This document shows positions 55,685-64,000 of a DNA stretch of 64,000 nucleotides, one piece after another. Source of the DNA: Phycisphaerae bacterium (lineage in GTDB: Bacteria; Planctomycetota; Phycisphaerae; UBA1845); NCBI GenBank assembly GCA_029260235.1, contig JAJDDP010000162.1, forward strand, positions 1 to 64,000, in the 5' to 3' direction. The notes below the pieces were generated by a model. That model did no database searches and was not told where the DNA came from. It saw only the letters and a list, made by a program, of their open reading frames with translations. The position numbers and the translations under genes are program-made. The first letter of the stretch is position 1. Every line of letters begins with the position of its first letter.

Positions 55685-56971
55685 TCATCTGTCGGACTGA
55701 ATAACACGCTTTGCCTTCATTTCAAAACGGGGCAAGGTGCCCGGAGCTGCCAGCCGCACGACAGGTCTAAAGTGGAGTTGATCTCGGACGGCTATGGCCA
55801 GGCGCTCTGCTAAGCGATCGGGCTTGGCGTCGGGTTGCGGCTCCACCTCAATGTCCAGCTCGGTAAGGGATGCAGCTTTGTAAACGTGAAGGCGATACTC
55901 AGCCACCTCCTCGAAGCTGCGGATGATCCCCTCAATCGTGGAGGGAAAGACGTTGTTCCCCCTAATGATGAGCATGTCATCGACCCGCCCAAGGATACCA
56001 CCATCCAGCCGAGCGAACCAGCGCTGCCCCGCCCGCCGATCATGCGTCAGTCGAACTTGATCGCCGGTTCGATATCGAATCAGCGGGCTGCCTAGCCGGC
56101 CTAGATTGGTCAGCACCAACTCGCCGGATTCGCCTTCGCCTACGGTTTCACCGGTAACGGGGTTCACCACCTCGGCAATGAATTCACTCTCGATGATGTA
56201 CATGCCGGTGTGGTCTTCTGGACACTGAAAGCCCCAAGGGCCTATTTCTGTCATGCCGGCGTGATCGAAGACCGCGGCACCCCATGCGGATTCGATCAGC
56301 TTCCGCGTTTGTGGAATCGAGCCTCCCGGTTCACCAGCGACGATCAATTTTGCCACGCTTGAGGAGGCTAGATCGATGCCTTCCGCGGTGGCGACCTCAG
56401 CCATTCGAAGTGCGTAGGTAGGCGTACAGCCGATTGCCGTAACCCCGTTCTCTAGAAAGTAACGCAGCCTGGCTGAAGTGGTCATACCGCCCGCAGAGAG
56501 GCAGAAATTGCCCAGGGATGTTGCCGCTTCAAAAGCAGCCCAGAACCCGATGAAAGGACCGAATGAAAAGGGAAAGGCGAAGCGATCAGATTGGGTAATG
56601 ACAGCTGCCCGGTAGATGATTCACCAGCACTTGATAAACCAAGCCCAGCTTTCGGAAGTGTCCTGCCAGCGAACGGGTCCCCCTGAACTCCCGGAACTCT
56701 GGTGCATCCGCACGTACTCTATTGCCGGCTGCGTGAGGTTACTCCCGTAGGGGGGGTGATCGGCTTGGTCTTTCTGTATTTCCTCCCGGGTGGTAAATGG
56801 CAGATCGGCCACAGACGCACAGAGCGGATCAAAGTCGATTTCCCTGAGTTTGGCTTGGTAGAAAGGATTGTGTGCCCGTACCTCCGTCAAGAGCTGCGCA
56901 AGCTTTCGGCGCTGGAGCTGTGCCAACGCATCTCTGCCCAGCAATTCCTCATCCGGGGCGAAATAAACCAT
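55685..56971 (-). pseudogene. Phenylacetate-CoA-ligase-like ANL gene interrupted by one in-frame TGA
   Basis: The frame reads as one protein of 428 codons except for a TGA at 56623-56621 (codon 117). Before it: LAQLLTEVRAHNPFYQAKL, HQSSGSSGGPVRW (the P-loop), ESWAWFIKCW. After it, in the same frame: IIYRAAVITQSDRFAFPFSF, GPFIGFWAAFEAATSLGNF, then AGMTEIGPWGFQCPEDHTGM, RTGDQVRL and DDMLIIRGNNVFPSTIE, all as expected for PaaK-type ligases. Nothing else is lost. The stop could be a recent nonsense mutation (CGA to TGA fits Arg at this place in relatives as I recall them), a sequencing error, or readthrough. It heads the minus-strand locus of propellers and reductases. Confidence 0.85.
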
Positions 56972-57378
56972 GGAAGATTGCCAAACTCCCGCCTTGCGGC
57001 TCCAAACTCCCTGTGCGACAAGATCAAGGGGCCCATGTTAGTCGGTTGAGGCGTGCCATTCCAGGGTGTCCGCTTGATTTACGCGCGTCGACGGCTGTGC
57101 CTGCTGTAAAAAATTGTCTCTGTAGATCGCCCAGGTTGCCAAGGAACTCACGGAATCTGGGAATAGGCTGGGCTGTTGTATGTTCTTGTTGAATTGAGGT
57201 AGTTGCCCAAAGCCGCCTTGCCCGCGCGGGCGAAGCGGTGGTATCATCTTGCTTTCGATTCGGGAATCGTCGGGCATTCAACCTGGCGACGTAGATACAT
57301 TTGAGAACCGTATGCGATGCACGGGTTCGGGTTGCGGCCAGCCCTTACCTGAATCCTCGCCCAAAAGGAGCAAGCATT
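56972..57378. other. Intergenic region between divergent genes
   Basis: About 400 bases. It contains the promoter-embedded inverted repeat at 57213-57247. No other gene or hairpin of note is seen. Confidence 0.4.
57213..57247 (+). promoter_or_regulatory. Inverted repeat filling the spacer of a predicted promoter
   Basis: GCCCGCGCGGGC (57220-57231) is a perfect palindrome extended outwards by CCGC / GCGG. It overlaps TTGCCC (57218-57223, -35-like) and fills the 18-base spacer to TATCAT (57242-57247, -10). A regulator binding here would block the promoter of the secreted protein gene. Confidence 0.4.
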
Positions 57379-58320
57379 ATGCTTACAAGCGCAGCAGCGA
57401 TCATTCGTCGTTTTCCAAGTTCACGTCAAGCTACCATCGCATCAACCCTGGCGGTTGTGTTGATGTCGACCGCTCAGTCGTGGGCTGCCCCGAGACTTAT
57501 TGATGCACAAAATGATCCGGAGATTTCGAGCAGCTTCACGCTGGACATTCCTGCTTTCGCGTTTCAGCGGGCAGCCATGATCACCCAAACAGAGATCCGC
57601 TTCCGCATCGATCCGCAGACGACGGAGGCTGGTTTTGTCAGCTACTACCAAGATGTCGATGAACTGTTCATGCCCAATCCTGTCCAGGGCGAAGCCGACA
57701 TCAGCACCGGTCCATTGGTGATTCAGATCATTCCTGGTTTCTCGAGTGGTAGCTACGATGAAGAGACGGGCGTCTTTAGCACCGTTGATACGTTCTCTGT
57801 CTCCTTTGACAGCGAGCTCGGCGACGCATTCGCTTCGATTTATGGCATCGAGTCGCCTCAGATTCTTCCCGACGTCGTGTCCAGCGGAATTGTCGTCTTT
57901 GACACTCGGCGGACAGGAACGCTCAACTTGGCTTGGATCGGCAGTGACTTGCTAGCAACGTCTTTCGGCGATTTCCCTTTCAGCTATACCTGCAACGTCA
58001 ACACCAAGTTTGTCCCAGTCTTGGTTACCAATGTGGAATTCGCGGCACTGGACGGGGCGATCCATGCCACTGAAACCGATCCGACTACCAAGGGCGAGCT
58101 CCTGGGGTCTCTCAACGATGTGATCGAAGCCATGGCGTCTGCCGGCGACGGGTCGCTCATCGCAGTGCTCGACTCGTTCATCGATTTTGTTGAGCAGCAG
58201 CGCGGTGACACCATCTACGACGTAGATGCCGACGCCTTGGTCGAAGCGGCTGAGTCAATGATCGACGCCGCCCAGCCCAATACCAGCTCTAAGGAACTGA
58301 TTTTCTCGGGTAGGCGCTAG
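57379..58320 (+). CDS. Secreted protein of unknown function
   Basis: 313 residues. AGGAG lies eight bases before the ATG. A signal peptide ends near AQSWAAPRLI. The mature part is acidic and beta-rich up to about residue 225 (VGVFSTVDTFSVSF-like GVFSTVDTFSVSFDSELG, GTLNLAWIGSDLL), then helical (LGSLNDVIEAMASAGDGSLI). No family is recognised and there is no C-terminal anchor. A strong terminator follows, so it is a single-gene unit. Confidence 0.7.
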   Translation: MLTSAAAIIRRFPSSRQATIASTLAVVLMSTAQSWAAPRLIDAQNDPEISSSFTLDIPAFAFQRAAMITQTEIRFRIDPQTTEAGFVSYYQDVDELFMPNPVQGEADISTGPLVIQIIPGFSSGSYDEETGVFSTVDTFSVSFDSELGDAFASIYGIESPQILPDVVSSGIVVFDTRRTGTLNLAWIGSDLLATSFGDFPFSYTCNVNTKFVPVLVTNVEFAALDGAIHATETDPTTKGELLGSLNDVIEAMASAGDGSLIAVLDSFIDFVEQQRGDTIYDVDADALVEAAESMIDAAQPNTSSKELIFSGRR

Positions 58321-58388
58321 CAGCCGCTCATAGCACAGACCTGGTTGATGCCCCATGCAATGGCATCGACGTTTAATCAAGCAGCACC

Positions 58389-58420
58389 AAGCCCAGGAGC
58401 GAGAGCTCCTGGGCTTCTTT
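58389..58420 (+). terminator. Strong intrinsic terminator
   Basis: AAGCCCAGGAGC-GAGA-GCTCCTGGGCTT, a perfect 12-bp stem with a 4-base loop (58389-58416), then CTTT. It ends the secreted-protein transcript. Confidence 0.85.
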
Positions 58421-58500
58421 ATAAGCTGGCCTGCTCCTCCAAAGCCTCATAGGGTATCCTTCTTGAACACAGGGAGTTGCGAACCAAGAAGGGCGCAGAG

Positions 58501-59796
58501 ATGAAGGTTGTTTCATTGGCTGCCGGGGCTGGGGGCATGTTTTGCGGCAGCTGCCTGCGCGACAATCGACTCGCGGCTACGCTAGTTGCTCAGGGCCGGG
58601 ATCTGACTCTGATTCCACTCTACACGCCCCTGCGCTCAGACGAATCAGTTGCCAGCTCCGGGGCAGTCTATTACGGAGGCATCAACGTCTACCTCCACCA
58701 GCAGTCCGCCATCCTTCGACACCTGCCTTCGGTTGTAGAACGCTGGTTGGATTCCCCCAGATTGCTTCGCCGCATCGACCGCTTGGCTGGCAAAACCCGC
58801 ATCCAAGACCTGGGCGCCCTGACCGTATCAATCCTCCGCGGCGAGCAAGGCCATCAGCGCAGAGACCTGGAGAACCTCATCTCCGCCCTAAAAGATGCCA
58901 AGCCCGACGTGGTCAATCTGCCCAATCTGATGTTCACCGGTATCGCAGCTCAACTTCAAGATCAACTCGATGCTGCCATCGTTTGCACGCTTAGTGGGGA
59001 AGACATTTTTGTCGATCAACTGCCCCAGCCGTACAAGGGCCAAGCCATGGCACTGATTAAGTTGGCTGCCGCACACATTGACGGTTTCATATCACTGACG
59101 CGATACTACGCCAAGCATGCGTCGGATCATTTCGGATTGCCGGCAGGTCGAATTCACTATGTGCCGATGGGCTTAGCCAAGGAAGATCTTGCTGGTGTGG
59201 CTAACCCGCCCGACCAGCCGTTTACGATCGGCTACCTCGGTCGGATCTGTCCTGAGAAGGGCTTGGCCAATCTCTGCGATGCCCTGGGGCGGCTGGTCGA
59301 GCGAGGCTACGATTGCCGCCTTCAAACGGCCGGTTATTTGGGCGAAATCGACCGACCCTACTTCAATAGCGTCTGCGACTCGATCCGCGAGAAGGGCTTG
59401 CAGGACCGCTTCGACTACCGGGGCGAGGTGGACAAAGCCGGCAAGCACCGCTTCCTCAGTGGCTTGCACGCGTTCTCGTTGCCCACCGACTACCACGAGG
59501 CCAAGGGCTTCCCGGTTCTCGAGGCGATGGCTGCGGGCGTGCCGGTGGTTCAGCCCAGCCACGGTTCATTTCCTGAACTTATCGAAGCAACACAAGGGGG
59601 AGTGCTTTACGACCCTGCTGATCCAGAGGCCCTCAGCAATGGGCTGGCGAGTCTGATGGATAACGCCGAACTACGCAGCCAACTAGGTGCGCAGGGCAGA
59701 GCTGCTGTGGCTGATTCGTTCACTGCTGAGTTGATGGCTGAGGCATGTTGGGCCTGCTACGAACGCATCCTCAAGTGCCGACCTTCAAACGCCTGA
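58501..59796 (+). CDS. Glycosyltransferase, GT4 type
   Basis: 431 residues from the ATG after AAGGGCGCAGAG. It opens VVSLAAGAGGMFCGSCLRDN, followed by LIPLYTPLRSDESV and YYGGINVYLHQQ, a pattern I associate with a planctomycete GT4 group. The donor half has IGYLGRICPEKGLANLCDAL, the loop FSLPTDYHEAKGFPVLEAMA with both conserved Glu residues, and GVPVVQPSHGSFPELIEA. Substrate unknown; no polysaccharide gene is next to it. Confidence 0.87.
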   Translation: MKVVSLAAGAGGMFCGSCLRDNRLAATLVAQGRDLTLIPLYTPLRSDESVASSGAVYYGGINVYLHQQSAILRHLPSVVERWLDSPRLLRRIDRLAGKTRIQDLGALTVSILRGEQGHQRRDLENLISALKDAKPDVVNLPNLMFTGIAAQLQDQLDAAIVCTLSGEDIFVDQLPQPYKGQAMALIKLAAAHIDGFISLTRYYAKHASDHFGLPAGRIHYVPMGLAKEDLAGVANPPDQPFTIGYLGRICPEKGLANLCDALGRLVERGYDCRLQTAGYLGEIDRPYFNSVCDSIREKGLQDRFDYRGEVDKAGKHRFLSGLHAFSLPTDYHEAKGFPVLEAMAAGVPVVQPSHGSFPELIEATQGGVLYDPADPEALSNGLASLMDNAELRSQLGAQGRAAVADSFTAELMAEACWACYERILKCRPSNA

Positions 59797-59871
59797 CGCC
59801 TATCCGCTTAGCCGGCGCACTGGTGCTGTCTTGCGCTTGGGGGTAAGCTGGTCGGCGCGCGGTCTAGGAAT

Positions 59872-62232
59872 GTGATTACAAACATGGACGTTGATTCCTT
59901 CCTGGACAGCCTGCGCAATTCCCGACACTATCATGACCAGATCGTCCGAGTGGAGCAGATACCGGCTAGGCCCGCCCGTTTCGCCACGCCTGCGATCAAG
60001 CTACAGCCCGCTCTGCAAAGCGCGCTGCAGAATCTGGGCATCAAGGAACTTTACACCCACCAGGCTGAGGCGGTCGATGCGGTCGCCAGCCGAGAAGATA
60101 CGGTCATCGTGACCTCGACTGCCTCGGGCAAGACCCTTTGCTACAATCTGCCGGTGATCAACACCTTGCTGGCTGATCCCACTGCGACGGCGCTCTACAT
60201 TTTTCCCACCAAGGCGCTGGCTCAGGACCAAGCGGGGGCGCTGCAGCAGTTGTTTGCTGCCGATTCGCGATTGGCTCATATCAAGGTATCGACCTACGAC
60301 GGCGACACGCCGCGGAGCCGGCGAAAAGTCGCCCGGACGGGCGCATCCATCATCCTGACCAACCCCGATATGCTGCACAGCACCATCTTGCCCCAGCATG
60401 GTCGATGGTCGCGCGAAGGCTTCTTGCGGAACTTGCGGTATGTGGTCATCGACGAGCTGCACACCTACCGTGGCATTTTCGGCTCGCATGTGGGCAGCGT
60501 CCTTCGCCGACTTCGCCGGGTTTGTCAGCCCGACTGCGAGCCGACATTCATTTGTTGTAGCGCCACCATCGCCAACCCTGCCGAATTGGCGGCTACCCTC
60601 ATCGGCAAGGAGGTGCGGGTGATCGACGACGACGGCTCGCCCCGAGGTCGAAAACACTTCGTGCTGTGGAATCCGCCATTTGTAGGGCGGGACAATCTCG
60701 AGCGACGATCAGCCAACGTCGAAGCTCAGTACCTCATGCACGACTTGATGAAGCTGAAGGTGCCGACCATCACCTTCGCCAAGACCCGCGTAGCTGCCGA
60801 GCTCATCTACAAGTATCTCTACGAATCGCTCGAACGCCGGCATCCGGAATTGGCCCGCAGAATCAAACCCTACCGAGGGGGGTATCTGCCGAACGAACGG
60901 CGGGCCATCGAACAGCAGCTGTTCAGCGGCGAGTTGCTCGGTGTCTGCAGCACCAATGCGCTGGAGTTGGGCATCGACGTTGGATCGCTCGATGCCGCCA
61001 TTGTGGTCGGTTATCCAGGCACGGTGTGCAGCACTTGGCAACAGGTGGGCAGGGCGGGCCGGCGGAGTGAAGATTCTCTCTGTGTGCTCATCGCCTACAA
61101 CGAAGCGATCGATCAATACCTGATGCGCAATCCGAGCTACTTCTTCGGCCAGTCTCCCGAACACGCTTCGCTGGACCCCTTCAACCAGCAGATCTTTGCA
61201 GGCCAACTTCGATGTGCGGCGGCGGAACTTCCTGTTGGCCCGGATGACGAAGCCTACTTCGGGCCAGGCGTGACCCGGCGATGTCAAGAATTGATGCAGA
61301 CGCAATCGGGAGACGAATCGTGGTACCGCTTTGAATCTGGGGACACCTACCGCTTTGGGCTGACCAGCGGCGCCCTGCCTCACCATCAGCTCGATCTGCG
61401 CATGATTGGCCACGAAACCTACAGCATCGTTGATACATCAGAAGGAACCGAACCGCAAACGATTGGCCAAGTCGATTCGATTTCCGCCCTTGAGCTTGTG
61501 TACCCCCACGCAATCTATCTGCATGAGGGTCAGAACTACTTTGTCCGGCATCTCGATCTCGACGCCAACATCGCCCGGGTCGAAAAAACCGATCTTGATT
61601 ACTACACGCAGGTCGTGCTCTCATCGAACGCGCGGGTCATCGAAACGCTGAAATCCGAGCCCTACAACGGGGGGATGAAGCATTTCGGAGGGTTGGACAT
61701 CGCCTGGCAGTCGGTCGGTTTCAAGAAAATCAAATACCACACCCTGGAGAACATTGGTCAAGAATCGCTCGATCTTCCAGCCCTGAACTTCGTGACGACG
61801 GGGCTATGGGTGGTACCGCCCGAGTCGGCCATGAATCAGGTGGCTGCCGCAGGCGAGCAGCCAGTCGAAGGATTGGTGGGTATTCGCAATTTGCTCTTGG
61901 TCACCTTGCCCATGCTGGCGATGTGCGATCCGCGCGATGTGTCGGGGCTTCTTGATTCTTCCAACTTGGGTTGTCGGGCGATGTTTGTCTATGACCGCTA
62001 TCAGGGCGGACTAGGTTATGCCAAGAAGGGTTTTCAATTCTTCGGCGAACTGCTCGGCGTCTGTCTCGAGATGGTAGAGCAATGCCCGTGCGCTTCTGGC
62101 TGCCCGTCTTGCGTTGGGTTGCCGAATCTTCGACCTCCGTTGCAGCACGATCCCGACTTGACGGGCGGCTATGCCATTCCCAGCAAGGCAGCTACTACCT
62201 TGCTGCTTCAGGAGTGGACGCGTCCTACTTGA
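59872..62232 (+). CDS. DEAD/DEAH-box helicase with DUF1998 domain (YprA/MrfA-like)
   Basis: 786 residues from GTG; an ATG at 59884 is equally possible. Helicase motifs: I TSTASGKTLCYNLP, II VIDELHTYRG (DELH box), III CCSATIANP, V STNALELGIDVGSLDAAIVV, VI QQVGRAGRRS. The C-terminal DUF1998 zinc site is CPCASGCPSCVG. This architecture matches B. subtilis MrfA, a 3'-5' helicase for mitomycin-type DNA damage; the MrfB exonuclease partner is not next to it. The 3' end overlaps the convergent gene by eight bases. Confidence 0.92.
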   Translation: MITNMDVDSFLDSLRNSRHYHDQIVRVEQIPARPARFATPAIKLQPALQSALQNLGIKELYTHQAEAVDAVASREDTVIVTSTASGKTLCYNLPVINTLLADPTATALYIFPTKALAQDQAGALQQLFAADSRLAHIKVSTYDGDTPRSRRKVARTGASIILTNPDMLHSTILPQHGRWSREGFLRNLRYVVIDELHTYRGIFGSHVGSVLRRLRRVCQPDCEPTFICCSATIANPAELAATLIGKEVRVIDDDGSPRGRKHFVLWNPPFVGRDNLERRSANVEAQYLMHDLMKLKVPTITFAKTRVAAELIYKYLYESLERRHPELARRIKPYRGGYLPNERRAIEQQLFSGELLGVCSTNALELGIDVGSLDAAIVVGYPGTVCSTWQQVGRAGRRSEDSLCVLIAYNEAIDQYLMRNPSYFFGQSPEHASLDPFNQQIFAGQLRCAAAELPVGPDDEAYFGPGVTRRCQELMQTQSGDESWYRFESGDTYRFGLTSGALPHHQLDLRMIGHETYSIVDTSEGTEPQTIGQVDSISALELVYPHAIYLHEGQNYFVRHLDLDANIARVEKTDLDYYTQVVLSSNARVIETLKSEPYNGGMKHFGGLDIAWQSVGFKKIKYHTLENIGQESLDLPALNFVTTGLWVVPPESAMNQVAAAGEQPVEGLVGIRNLLLVTLPMLAMCDPRDVSGLLDSSNLGCRAMFVYDRYQGGLGYAKKGFQFFGELLGVCLEMVEQCPCASGCPSCVGLPNLRPPLQHDPDLTGGYAIPSKAATTLLLQEWTRPT

Positions 62233-63499
62233 GATTGAAACGGGCGACGACCGGATTGTGGTCCGAACCGCTGCTGGTTACCGAGCCCTGAACGATTTTG
62301 TAAGAGCCGTCGATATACGCCTTGGCCATCGCGGGTGAACCTAGAATGAAGTCGATCATCGTGCGGTATGGTTCCTTATTGTAGGAAACGCGCTCCGCCT
62401 CGGGCAGACTGCCGAAGAAAGTCGTCATCTTGGTCTCGCCACTGCCTAGAATTGCCTTGAGCGGTTCGCTATCGATTGTGTCGTTGTAGTCGCCGCAGAG
62501 CACAAATCGTGCCTTAGGATCGTGGGCGAGAATGTCTTCGAAGATCTTGTGGACTTCGCGCGCTTCGCCCAACCGGATGGCCAGTGATCTTGCCGAATCT
62601 CCCCCCTTGCTCTTCAAGTGGATGACAAAGACGTCGAAGGGCAGGCCGCCCTCTGGTTCAATCCTGGCCCGGAGTAGATCGCGGCGGAAGGACATGGGCT
62701 TGCCGTTGCCATCGGGAAACTTGAGGTGGCGATAGGAGGTCACAGGCCCCACTGGTAAGCGGGACAGAATGGCTACGTCGATACCTCGGTAATCGTTGCC
62801 CTCCAGCAGGACGGTGTGTGCATAACCCATATCGGGCAGCATGGCTTTGACAAATCGTTCGAGGTAGCCGCGGTTCTCGACTTCCTGCAATGCAATGACG
62901 TCAGCATCGATACGCCGGATGGTGTCAGCAAGTCGCTCAAGCTGCTCGCGAGGCTTGGCTGGTGTCGTCTCATCGCCGTGGTAAGGATTGTCCACGTCGT
63001 CGAACAGATTCAGCGCGTTGTAGCTAGCAATGGTGAAGGTGCCGTCCGATGTGCGCTTCTTGACCGGCGCATTTGGAGTGGCTGCGGGCGTAGCCGGGGC
63101 GTCTGCCAGCGTCTTGCCGATGACGATCTTGGCTGGTTTGCAGACGATGATCTCGGGCTTCCCCTTGTACTCAACCACTCGGCCGGTAACAGCGATCTCC
63201 TTGCCGTCGAACAAGGAGGCGGGCGATTCCGAAAAATTGTCGAAGCAGTCGCTGGGGATAGCCACGGTGAAGGTGGTGCGGTAATCAGCATCGAAGTTGA
63301 GGAAGCACCAGCGCTGAAGCGTCTTGGTCTGGGTGACCTTCCCATAGACGGTGCAGTCTTGGTTGTAGTATTTTGCGGCATCCTCCCAGCTAATCTGTGC
63401 TGCGGCATCTGCGGCTGGCAAAGGGGGGGTGTCAGCCCATGCCCAAGAGGTAGTTATTCCGAGCAGGCAGCAAACAGCAAGTCGCAAACGCACATTCAT
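62225..63499 (-). CDS. Secreted endonuclease/exonuclease/phosphatase-fold protein
   Basis: 424 residues. The ATG with GGAG eight bases upstream opens a signal peptide (MNVRLRLAVCCLLGITTSWA). Residues about 25-130 form an OB-like strand domain (DCTVYGKVTQTKTLQRWCFL, EIAVTGRVVEYKGKPEIIVC). The EEP domain follows with the full set: FTIASYNALNLFDD, IALQEVENRGYLERF, DVFVIHLKSKGGDS, VLCGDYNDTIDSEPL and GSDHNPVVARF. It should be an exported Mg-dependent nuclease or phosphodiesterase, perhaps for nutrient scavenging. The fused N-terminal nucleic-acid-binding-like domain supports nuclease activity. Confidence 0.85.
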   Translation of the reverse strand: MNVRLRLAVCCLLGITTSWAWADTPPLPAADAAAQISWEDAAKYYNQDCTVYGKVTQTKTLQRWCFLNFDADYRTTFTVAIPSDCFDNFSESPASLFDGKEIAVTGRVVEYKGKPEIIVCKPAKIVIGKTLADAPATPAATPNAPVKKRTSDGTFTIASYNALNLFDDVDNPYHGDETTPAKPREQLERLADTIRRIDADVIALQEVENRGYLERFVKAMLPDMGYAHTVLLEGNDYRGIDVAILSRLPVGPVTSYRHLKFPDGNGKPMSFRRDLLRARIEPEGGLPFDVFVIHLKSKGGDSARSLAIRLGEAREVHKIFEDILAHDPKARFVLCGDYNDTIDSEPLKAILGSGETKMTTFFGSLPEAERVSYNKEPYRTMIDFILGSPAMAKAYIDGSYKIVQGSVTSSGSDHNPVVARFNLK

Positions 63500-63688
63500 C
63501 TCGATTCTCCGTGGAAGGTCAACATTTTCGGACCCATGATAGTCATGAGCCAGCCTGTTGTCACCTCCTGCGGCTGATACTAAAGCCCTCTGCAGGCTGT
63601 GCCGAAATCTCAGGTACGTGTTCTGATTCCTGTTGGGGGCAAGGGTTCTTCTCCGCGGCGGGGCCTGACGAATATGGGAAGGGCTGCT

Positions 63689-64000
63689 ATGGCACAGAAA
63701 CCTACCGAATACCAAAACCTGATTCGCCAATGCAGAACCCGAAAACGGGCTCCGATGTCGCCTGAGCAGCAGCTGGATGCTCTGCTGGTGACCAAGCAGC
63801 GGCTGGAGAAGGAAAGAAGCGTCAAGGCGGGCCGGGCTGATTCTGCTGCGGCGGCCTTAAGCGATTTGCGTGGGCAGTTTCGCGATGAACTAGCGCCCGT
63901 TTTTTCAGACTTGCAGAGCAAGTATGAATCCGCCGGAGTTGATATGGCTATGGATGCCGAGCCGTTCTTAAGCGGGGGGACAGAGTTGCTCATCGAAGTT
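63689..64000 (+). CDS. Partial gene, helical protein of unknown function
   Basis: The first 104 codons of a gene that runs off the window. The ATG has GGAAGGG upstream; an in-frame ATG five codons earlier is possible. The visible part is MAQKPTEYQNLIRQCRTRKR, then PEQQLDALLVTKQRLEKERS and a coiled-coil-like stretch up to KYESAGVDMAMDAE. No family is recognised. Confidence 0.6.
   Translation, partial: MAQKPTEYQNLIRQCRTRKRAPMSPEQQLDALLVTKQRLEKERSVKAGRADSAAAALSDLRGQFRDELAPVFSDLQSKYESAGVDMAMDAEPFLSGGTELLIEV

Noticed and set aside
56621-56623. Selenocysteine at the in-frame TGA of the ligase gene
   Set aside because: The position is not a redox or catalytic site in this enzyme family and no convincing SECIS hairpin was seen directly downstream; kept only as a test.
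63590-63650. tRNA-like sequence near GTTCTGATTCC
   Set aside because: The T-arm and acceptor arms do not pair and no anticodon arm can be formed.
63610-63993. 127-codon minus-strand frame at the window end
   Set aside because: It lies opposite a plus-strand frame with a ribosome site and better codon pattern; its Ser/Arg-rich product has no domain.

Overview
The window reads as chromosome of a Planctomycetota bacterium, most likely close to Phycisphaerae. This is inferred from content, not a database match: an ECF sigma factor paired with a membrane Ser/Thr kinase carrying TPRs, secreted proteins with Cys-rich and thrombospondin type-3 repeats, an Asn/Asp/Glu-rich linker before a Cys-Gly C-terminal anchor, PEP-CTERM and IPTL-type C-terminal signals, PQQ-like beta-propeller proteins, and signal peptides on ATP synthase subunits. 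No rRNA, CRISPR array or canonical tRNA was recognised.

Layout. 0.1-3.3 kb: two secreted cell-surface proteins. 3.4-7.5 kb: kinase/sigma-factor pair and a LolA-like periplasmic protein. 7.9-14.5 kb: exopolysaccharide export locus (glycosyltransferase, BY-kinase, Wzz-like co-polymerase, Wza-like lipoprotein, and a divergent ExeA-type ATPase). 14.6-19.4 kb: LTXXQ-like protein and M48 membrane protease, divergent around a perfect 16-bp palindrome, then an IPTL-type surface protein. 20.2-22.8 kb: glycogen-synthase-like glycosyltransferase plus a GH57-like protein with an altered catalytic motif. 23.0-26.7 kb: a 1058-residue surface lipoprotein with Cys-rich and RTX-like repeats, its own promoter, a long hairpin-rich leader and a strong terminator. 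27.0-28.0 kb: asd.

28.3-38.1 kb: a full F-type ATP synthase operon (atpZ-atpI-atpB-atpE-atpF-atpH-atpA-[glycosyltransferase]-atpG-atpD-atpC), interrupted by a membrane glycosyltransferase gene. 38.1-38.6 kb: a candidate small RNA or attenuator. 38.6-46.4 kb: single housekeeping genes (MBL hydrolase, YbaK deacylase, DedA, AMMECR1, VOC protein, coaE, rho, membrane-anchored unknown) and a candidate structured RNA before coaE.

46.4-57.0 kb, all on the minus strand: CheV, and a locus reading ANL ligase (broken by one in-frame TGA), two overlapping PQQ-propeller genes, a 562-bp GxxExxY cassette bounded by 37-bp inverted repeats, then a tightly overlapping ANL ligase / aldehyde dehydrogenase / iron alcohol dehydrogenase trio. 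The trio has the logic of a carboxylate-to-alcohol reduction route with unknown substrate, and is the best candidate here for an undescribed system. 57.4-64.0 kb: a secreted unknown, a glycosyltransferase, a YprA/MrfA-like helicase, a secreted endonuclease/exonuclease/phosphatase-fold protein and a partial gene at the edge.

Promoters, terminators and RNAs were found by eye from -35/-10 spacing and inverted repeats and are predictions.
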